A stretch of DNA of 9,328 bases from the NCBI GenBank assembly GCA_027083485.1, contig JALWOO010000036.1:1-9328 (forward strand), read 5' to 3'. Position 1 is the first letter of the stretch, and every line of letters begins with the position of its first letter. Below the pieces are notes generated by a model, which saw only the letters and a program-made list of their open reading frames with translations, did no database searches and was not told where the DNA came from. Positions 5,571 to 9,328 of the stretch are shown piece by piece. Both the position numbers and the translations under genes were made by a program. The stretch comes from Amylibacter sp. (GTDB lineage: Bacteria; Pseudomonadota; Alphaproteobacteria; Rhodobacterales; Rhodobacteraceae).

Positions 5571-6408
5571 GGACTCAAAGCTACTCAAATCTATTGTTAT
5601 TGTTATTGATGAGGGCAGTATCGCTGCGGCGGCCCTTCGGGAAGGGATCACAGCCTCTGCCATAAGTCAGCGCATCAAAGCGCTGGAGGGTATGCTGGGG
5701 GAAAAACTGTTGATCCGCTCTGGGCGCAATGTACAGCCCACTTCCGCATGTATGGCCCTAATGCCGCAAATTCTGCGGGTGCTGGAAGAAGTACAGGTGT
5801 TGCGCGAAATCAACCCGTTGAATGCTGCTTCGGGGGATATTCGCATCGGGGCCATTTCCACGGTTTTATCCGATGAGATGCCCCTTATCATCCGGCAGAT
5901 CACATCGCGGTTTCCCCAAGTGTCGCTTTCCATTCATCCGGGCACATCAAAGGCCTTGTTCCAACAGTTCCAGGATGGAGAACTGGATCTCGTCATCGGC
6001 GTGCGCCCACCGTTTTCTTTACCCAAATCGCTGCAATTCATTGCGTTGGAAACCCAACCTGTCGGACTTTTGTCAGCCTTAACAACGGATGTTGGTTGCG
6101 CACCGCTTATTGTTTATCAACGCCAGTCGTGGGGCGGGGCGGAATGTTGGCAAGCGGCACAGCGCATTAATCAAAGCGGGCCGGTGTTATGTGAACTTGA
6201 TGCTTTGGAAACCATTGCAATAATGGTGCAAAACGGGGTGGGTGTTTCGATTGTGCCGTATTGGCGGGGGCTTGATCAACGTTTCAACGGGTTGGCATTT
6301 CAGCCAATTGACAAGGCTGGCCGCACCATTGGGCTGTTGATACGGAACCACCAAATCCAACATCCGGTGGTAAAGATGATCGAAACCTGCTTTGGCCAAT
6401 CCCAATAA
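5569..6408 (+). CDS. LysR-type transcriptional regulator 3
   Basis: A 279-residue LTTR, slightly shorter than usual but complete. The HTH domain starts at once: LLKSIVIVIDEGSIAAAALR (5-24), recognition helix ITASAISQRIKALEGMLGEK (27-46), wing SGRNVQPTSA. SQRIKALE followed by LLIR and QPT recalls the ArgP/LysG group at the N-terminus, but the effector domain (from about IRIGAISTVLS, with LDLVIGVRP and IMVQNGVGVSIVP) looks like a generic LTTR, so I do not assign ArgP. The ATG at 5569 gives the standard LTTR start; no Shine-Dalgarno sequence precedes it, and a T-N11-A palindrome overlaps it, so the message may be leaderless. It is divergent from the VOC gene, its most likely target. It ends one base before the stop of the convergent aminotransferase gene, so there is no space for a separate terminator. 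Effector unknown. Confidence 0.9.
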   Translation: MDSKLLKSIVIVIDEGSIAAAALREGITASAISQRIKALEGMLGEKLLIRSGRNVQPTSACMALMPQILRVLEEVQVLREINPLNAASGDIRIGAISTVLSDEMPLIIRQITSRFPQVSLSIHPGTSKALFQQFQDGELDLVIGVRPPFSLPKSLQFIALETQPVGLLSALTTDVGCAPLIVYQRQSWGGAECWQAAQRINQSGPVLCELDALETIAIMVQNGVGVSIVPYWRGLDQRFNGLAFQPIDKAGRTIGLLIRNHQIQHPVVKMIETCFGQSQ

Positions 6409-6409
6409 T

Positions 6410-7588
6410 TCAGGCCGCTTTTTCGCCGCGCGCCTGATCCACAGAAGCCAGAATAGCATCACCGATCAAATCCACATCCGACAGGCTCAGGGACGCAGGC
6501 AAGCGTAAATCGCAGGCCCGCATCAGCATGGCGCGGGTTTGGGGCAGCTCGGGCAGGTCTTTGATGAATTGCCAGTTCCAGAACACCCGCGCGTTTTCCG
6601 TGTGCTGTCCAAAAATCTGTATCGGCAGGCCGGCATTGGCAGAAATCGCCATCAGGGCCTGTGCCTGCGTGTCGCTCATGCCGTTGAGCAAAAACTGGAT
6701 GCTGTCCGGGGCGCGGTGTTCACCGGGCAGGGGCGGGGGCACGTGCAGGCTCGGGTGATTGTTCAGGCGCGCGGCCAGATGATCGTGGTTGCGCAGGCCG
6801 TTTTCGGCACGGCTTGGCACATGCTCAAGCTGCGGACGGATCACCGTTGCCGACAGATTGTTCATGCGCGTGTTATACAGGGGTACCTGATTTTGAAAGC
6901 GGGCAAAGCTGTTGGTATCGCAGCCGTGTTTTTGCCAGTTGTTTTCATAAGCCCCTGACATGATGACGGTTTTTGCGATGATTTCCTCGTCGTCGGTGAT
7001 CAGGATACCGCCTTCGCCCCCATTAACCAATTTGTAACTCTGGAAGCTGAAACAGCCGACAAGCCCCATGGTGCCGATCTTTTGCCCGTTCCATGTGGTG
7101 CCAAGCGAATGGGCGGCGTCCTCGATCACGGGAATATTCCTGTCGGCACACAAGCGCAGGATTGTGTCCATGTCCGATGTATGCCCGCGCATGTGGGAGA
7201 CGATAACCGCGCCGATTTCATCGGTGAGCTTGGCTTCAAAATCGGCCATATCCATGCGAAAATTGTCGCCGACCTCGACCAGAACCGGCTGGCAATTGGC
7301 ATGCACTACGGCAGAAGGCACCGCCGCAAAGGTGAAACCGGGAATGATGACTTTGGCGTTCGGCTTCAGATCAAGCGCCTGCAAGGTCAAAAACAACGCC
7401 GCCGAACAGGAGGCCACCGCCAGCGCAAACCGGCTGCCCATCATCTCGGCGAATTCCTGTTCCAGCAGGGTAACAGGCGCATTTTCCTTGGCCGTATAGC
7501 GGAACAAGTCACCGCTTTGCAGCATCTCTTCGATGGCCGCGCGGGCGCTGGCGGGAATGGGTTCGGCTTTTTGCAGGTTGACGCTCAT
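6410..7588 (-). CDS. DegT/DnrJ/EryC1/StrS-family PLP aminotransferase
   Basis: A 392-residue fold-type I PLP enzyme of the family that transaminates keto-sugars of nucleotide-activated sugars, usually for LPS, capsule or antibiotic sugars. Seen in order: a substrate/PLP loop near ASCSAALFLTLQAL (59-72) for phosphate binding, IIPGFTFAAVPSAVVHAN (81-98), IEDAAHSLG (155-163) with the PLP-pyridine Asp157, and SFQSYKLVNGGEGG (181-194) with Lys186 as the Schiff-base lysine. All core residues are kept. The ATG at 7588 is chosen because MSVNLQKAEPIP fits family starts; the frame is open to 7696 but that extension (basic, low similarity) looks untranslated. The ribosome site is weak (ACGAG). No glycosyltransferase or nucleotide-sugar gene is nearby, so the substrate cannot be inferred from context. 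Its C-terminal third (after about 255) is less typical than the core. It is convergent with LysR-3 with a 1-bp gap. Confidence 0.9.
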   Translation of the reverse strand: MSVNLQKAEPIPASARAAIEEMLQSGDLFRYTAKENAPVTLLEQEFAEMMGSRFALAVASCSAALFLTLQALDLKPNAKVIIPGFTFAAVPSAVVHANCQPVLVEVGDNFRMDMADFEAKLTDEIGAVIVSHMRGHTSDMDTILRLCADRNIPVIEDAAHSLGTTWNGQKIGTMGLVGCFSFQSYKLVNGGEGGILITDDEEIIAKTVIMSGAYENNWQKHGCDTNSFARFQNQVPLYNTRMNNLSATVIRPQLEHVPSRAENGLRNHDHLAARLNNHPSLHVPPPLPGEHRAPDSIQFLLNGMSDTQAQALMAISANAGLPIQIFGQHTENARVFWNWQFIKDLPELPQTRAMLMRACDLRLPASLSLSDVDLIGDAILASVDQARGEKAA

Positions 7589-7807
7589 TGCTCGTTCGCT
7601 TTTTCTGAAAAGACATTTTAGAAAATCTGTATCAGTTGCGGGCATCTTTGGCCAGAGTGTAGTTTTTTTGTCCGATTTCCGGTATGGGGCCGTCATGGCA
7701 ACTTATTGCTGATTGTGTCGACTTGCTGTTAAGGGCTTGAATGCAGCCTGCGCAATGCGCATTTACCTAATAGAACAGGGGTGACCCTTCACAATGGGAA
7801 TGATGCT
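7589..7807. promoter_or_regulatory. divergent spacer with palindrome TGCGCA-A-TGCGCA
   Basis: This spacer drives the aminotransferase to the left and the helical membrane protein to the right. On the minus strand TAAAAT (7615-7620) is a possible -10 box for the aminotransferase but lacks a clear -35. On the plus strand TAATAG (7768-7773) is a possible -10 box for the other gene. Between them a 13-bp sequence, two copies of the self-complementary hexamer TGCGCA separated by one A (7749-7761), lies just upstream of TAATAG and could be an operator. None of these is certain. Confidence 0.3.
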
Positions 7808-8254
7808 ATGAAAAATCTGACAATTATAGGCGCGCTGGTCGTGCTCGCAGGCGGAGCCTATTGGTTTATGACCCAAAAAGAAGCCGCTGAACCGGTCGAG
7901 GCCGTGGCACCTGCGGTCAGTGAGGAAAACACAGACTTGCAAGACGCGACCCAAAAAGCCAAGGATGCTGCGGCTGATGTTGTCAAGCTGGCCAAGGACA
8001 AGGCCAAAGCGAAGGTTGAAGAAGCCAAAGAAAAAGCCAGGGCAAAGGTAGAAGAGGCCCAAAAGGCCGTTGAAGAAAAGGTCGATGCTGCCAAGGCAAA
8101 GGTTGATGAAGCCAAGGACGAAGTCACCAATAAAATCACCGATGTTTTGAAAAAGGCGACTGGCACAACCGAAGATTCAGCTGCCAAAGCCGCAACTGAT
8201 GCTGCTACGGCTGGTGATACAGCCCAGGATGCTTTGAAAGCTGCCACTGAATAA
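7808..8254 (+). CDS. membrane-anchored Ala/Lys/Glu-rich helical protein, LEA-like 11-mer repeats
   Basis: A 148-residue protein that I cannot assign to a named family with certainty. Residues 3-21 (LTIIGALVVLAGGAYWFM) form one hydrophobic segment, either a membrane anchor or an uncleaved signal; no lipobox cysteine or good cleavage site follows. After an acidic linker (23-45), residues 46-118 are almost wholly A, K, E, D and V and should form one long amphipathic helix or coiled coil. Residues 66-109 fall into four imperfect 11-residue units: AKAKVEEAKEK, ARAKVEEAQKA, VEEKVDAAKAK, VDEAKDEVTNK. The 11-residue period resembles group 3 LEA proteins and apolipoprotein-like helices. The tail (120-148) is Ala/Thr/Asp-rich and probably flexible. 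There is no cysteine and no Pro in the helix. The ATG at 7808 has GGGAA 7 bases upstream. It stands alone, between a divergent promoter region and a terminator. A role in envelope spacing or stress protection is only a guess. Confidence 0.8.
   Translation: MKNLTIIGALVVLAGGAYWFMTQKEAAEPVEAVAPAVSEENTDLQDATQKAKDAAADVVKLAKDKAKAKVEEAKEKARAKVEEAQKAVEEKVDAAKAKVDEAKDEVTNKITDVLKKATGTTEDSAAKAATDAATAGDTAQDALKAATE
8003..8134 (+). repeat. four imperfect 33-bp coding repeats
   Basis: Four in-frame units encode the 11-residue repeats of the helical membrane protein. The first two match best (AKAKVEEAKEK and ARAKVEEAQKA); the third and fourth are more diverged at both DNA and protein level. Synonymous differences between units (GTT/GTA, GAA/GAG) suggest an old expansion and not a recent one. 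Confidence 0.55.
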
Positions 8255-8280
8255 AGCGTTTCGCATTTTTCGATCCGGAC

Positions 8281-8306
8281 AAGGGCTGCGTTGAGCGGCC
8301 CTTTTT
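8281..8306 (+). terminator. intrinsic terminator after the helical-protein gene
   Basis: AAGGGCTGC (8281-8289) pairs with GCGGCCCTT (8295-8303) around the loop GTTGA, with one G-U pair, and runs straight into five T (8302-8306). A canonical Rho-independent terminator 26 bases after the stop, it makes the upstream gene monocistronic and separates it from the DUF3592 gene. Confidence 0.85.
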
Positions 8307-8387
8307 CGTGCCAAAATGGCGCAGTTGCGGTTTTGCGCTTCCGGATTTATGCAAGAGCCAGAATTAACCGGTTTTCAGGAGGTCGCC

Positions 8388-8867
8388 ATGGCGAGCAAAG
8401 ACAAAGATACTGTGTGGATCCCGCGATTGCTGTTGCTTGGTTTTCTGCTGGTCGGGGTGTTGTTTTCCGGCGTCGGGTATTACCTGTCCGGCTGGCAACG
8501 GGATTTTAACGCCCGTTCGATTGAAACCACGCTTCAGGTGCTGCGCATTGACAGCAAGCAGAGCCGGGATCGAAATGCTGCGGAAACAGGTAAGGAAATC
8601 ACCCTGTACCGGCCTGTTTTTCAACGGCGCAATGATGCGGGGGAATGGGAAACCTATGCGGGAAATCTGTGGAATTCCCACAGTCCCCATAAGGCAGGCG
8701 ACACGGTTTCCGGGCGGTATGATCCGAAAACCGGTGAAATGGTCAGCATCGACATGCTGGGCCAGATGCGCGGCCTTGGCAATATTTTCTACGGTCTCGG
8801 GGCAGGGATGTTCCTGCTGGCCTTTGGGGTGATCTGGTATCGCCGCCGCAAAAGCGCGCCGGCATAA
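8388..8867 (+). CDS. DUF3592 membrane protein, two transmembrane segments
   Basis: A 159-residue inner-membrane protein of the DUF3592 type, whose function is unknown. A short charged N-terminus (MASKDKDTVWIPR) precedes TM1 (about 11-35, LLLLGFLLVGVLFSGVGYYL). A soluble domain of about 90 residues follows with the family pattern: TTLQVLRID near the start, TLYRPVFQRRNDAGEWETYAG in the middle, and HKAGDTVSGRYDPKTGEMV, a beta-rich segment. TM2 (about 131-152, IFYGLGAGMFLLAFGVIWY) ends in RRRK, so both ends should be cytoplasmic and the soluble part periplasmic. The ATG at 8388 is fixed by a near-perfect AGGAGG 5 bases upstream; the open frame from 8316 is excluded by it. It is preceded by a terminator, so it probably has its own promoter, which I could not locate. 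It is convergent with mmsA. Confidence 0.85.
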   Translation: MASKDKDTVWIPRLLLLGFLLVGVLFSGVGYYLSGWQRDFNARSIETTLQVLRIDSKQSRDRNAAETGKEITLYRPVFQRRNDAGEWETYAGNLWNSHSPHKAGDTVSGRYDPKTGEMVSIDMLGQMRGLGNIFYGLGAGMFLLAFGVIWYRRRKSAPA

Positions 8868-8876
8868 CCGGCGCGC
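8854..8876. terminator. bidirectional terminator between DUF3592 gene and mmsA
   Basis: A perfect 9-bp GC stem, GCGCGCCGG (8854-8862) with CCGGCGCGC (8868-8876), closes the 5-base loop CATAA, which holds the DUF3592 stop codon TAA. On the minus strand the stem is followed directly by TTTT, good for ending mmsA; on the plus strand a T run begins about 6 bases later (8882-8887). Both convergent genes can use it. Confidence 0.75.
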
Positions 8877-8885
8877 CAATGGTTT

Positions 8886-9328
8886 TTACTTCATGGTCGG
8901 GATCGAGAACTCGGCCCCTTCCTTGTTGCCAGATGGCCAACGCGACGTCACGGTCTTGGTGCGTGTGTAGAATTTGAACGCATCCGGCCCGTGCTGGTTC
9001 AAATCGCCAAAGGCGGATTTCTTCCAGCCGCCAAAGGTGTGATAGGCCAAAGGCACAGGGATCGGCACGTTCACGCCAACCATGCCCACATTGACACGGG
9101 AGGCAAAATCACGCGCAGTGTCGCCATCGCGGGTAAAGATCGCGGTGCCGTTGCCGTATTCGTTTTCCATGGTCATTTTCAGCGCATCTTCGTAGGTATC
9201 CACGCGCACAGTCGACAGAACCGGCCCAAAGATTTCCTGCTTGTAGATGTCCATATCGGTTGTCACATTGTCAAACAAAGTGGCCCCGACAAAGAAACCG
9301 TCCTCATAGCCTTGCAGGCTGAACCCTC
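8886..9328 (-). CDS. mmsA: MmsA, methylmalonate-semialdehyde dehydrogenase (C-terminal part)
   Basis: CoA-acylating aldehyde dehydrogenase that turns methylmalonate semialdehyde into propionyl-CoA and CO2 with NAD and CoA, in valine (and in some organisms inositol or thymine) breakdown. Only the last 146 codons are inside the window; the frame runs off the right edge, reading GFSLQGYEDGFFVGAT before LFDNVTTDMDIYKQ. Visible ALDH features are the EIFGPV motif (the Glu that contacts the nicotinamide ribose in the superfamily) and the MMSDH-specific end: VNVPIPVPLAYHTFGG, FGDLNQHGPDAFKFYT and KTVTSRWPSG. The catalytic Cys and NAD-binding fold lie outside. The true start is not visible; the TTG at 9278 is an internal leucine codon. 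The gene ends at a shared terminator facing the DUF3592 gene. Confidence 0.95.
   Translation of the reverse strand, partial: GFSLQGYEDGFFVGATLFDNVTTDMDIYKQEIFGPVLSTVRVDTYEDALKMTMENEYGNGTAIFTRDGDTARDFASRVNVGMVGVNVPIPVPLAYHTFGGWKKSAFGDLNQHGPDAFKFYTRTKTVTSRWPSGNKEGAEFSIPTMK

Noticed and set aside
7082..7621. 179-codon open frame antisense to the aminotransferase
   Set aside because: Complement of a well-supported enzyme gene; low-complexity basic translation with no recognisable family.
7589..7696. 36-codon N-terminal extension of the aminotransferase
   Set aside because: No similarity to family N-termini, basic and Cys-containing composition, and it would occupy the likely promoter region.
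8003..8134. Repeat array as CRISPR or mobile repeat
   Set aside because: The units are in-frame coding repeats without spacers and keep the amino-acid pattern, so they are protein repeats.
7858..8247. Ala/Ser-rich open frame antisense to the helical membrane protein
   Set aside because: A simple mirror of the repetitive Ala/Lys/Glu codons on the other strand; no independent signals.

Overview
The window reads as ordinary chromosome from an alphaproteobacterium, most likely of the Rhodobacteraceae (Roseobacter group). This is inferred from the style of the elongator tRNA-Met, the sequences of HisB, HisH and HisA, the MmsA C-terminus with its TKTVTSRWPSG-like end, and moderate to high GC with GC-ending codons. 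I see no insertion sequence, prophage, CRISPR array, attachment site or replication origin. The species cannot be fixed from the sequence.

Left part (1-2925): an elongator tRNA-Met with its own TTGACG-17 bp-TAAAAG promoter lies on the minus strand, downstream of a histidine-biosynthesis block on the same strand. hisB and hisH overlap by 4 bp behind a good promoter (TTGGCA-17 bp-TATAAA). hisA follows further on, but a secreted DUF2147 protein gene on the opposite strand sits between hisH and hisA. hisA must therefore be transcribed separately or by readthrough antisense to that gene. hisF, the partner of HisH in IGP synthase, is not next to hisA; a hairpin and the tRNA gene are there instead.

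Middle (2926-6408): three LysR-type regulators (LTTRs), all on the plus strand. The first is divergent from hisB and the second follows in tandem 92 bp after the first. The third is divergent from a small VOC (glyoxalase/extradiol dioxygenase fold) gene and carries a perfect 15-bp T-N11-A palindrome over its start codon. The third regulator is probably autoregulated and probably controls the VOC gene; targets of the other two cannot be read from context.

Right part (6410-9328): a DegT/DnrJ/EryC1/StrS-type PLP aminotransferase, convergent with the third regulator with a 1-bp gap and with no sugar-nucleotide genes around it; a membrane-anchored Ala/Lys/Glu-rich helical protein with 11-residue repeats, ending at a clear intrinsic terminator; a DUF3592 membrane protein with two transmembrane segments; and the C-terminal third of methylmalonate-semialdehyde dehydrogenase (mmsA), cut by the window edge. 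A bidirectional terminator with the DUF3592 stop codon in its loop separates the last two.

No obvious new multi-gene system is present. The points most worth a second look are the interrupted his cluster, the palindrome on the third regulator's start codon, the LEA-like repeat protein and the isolated DegT aminotransferase.
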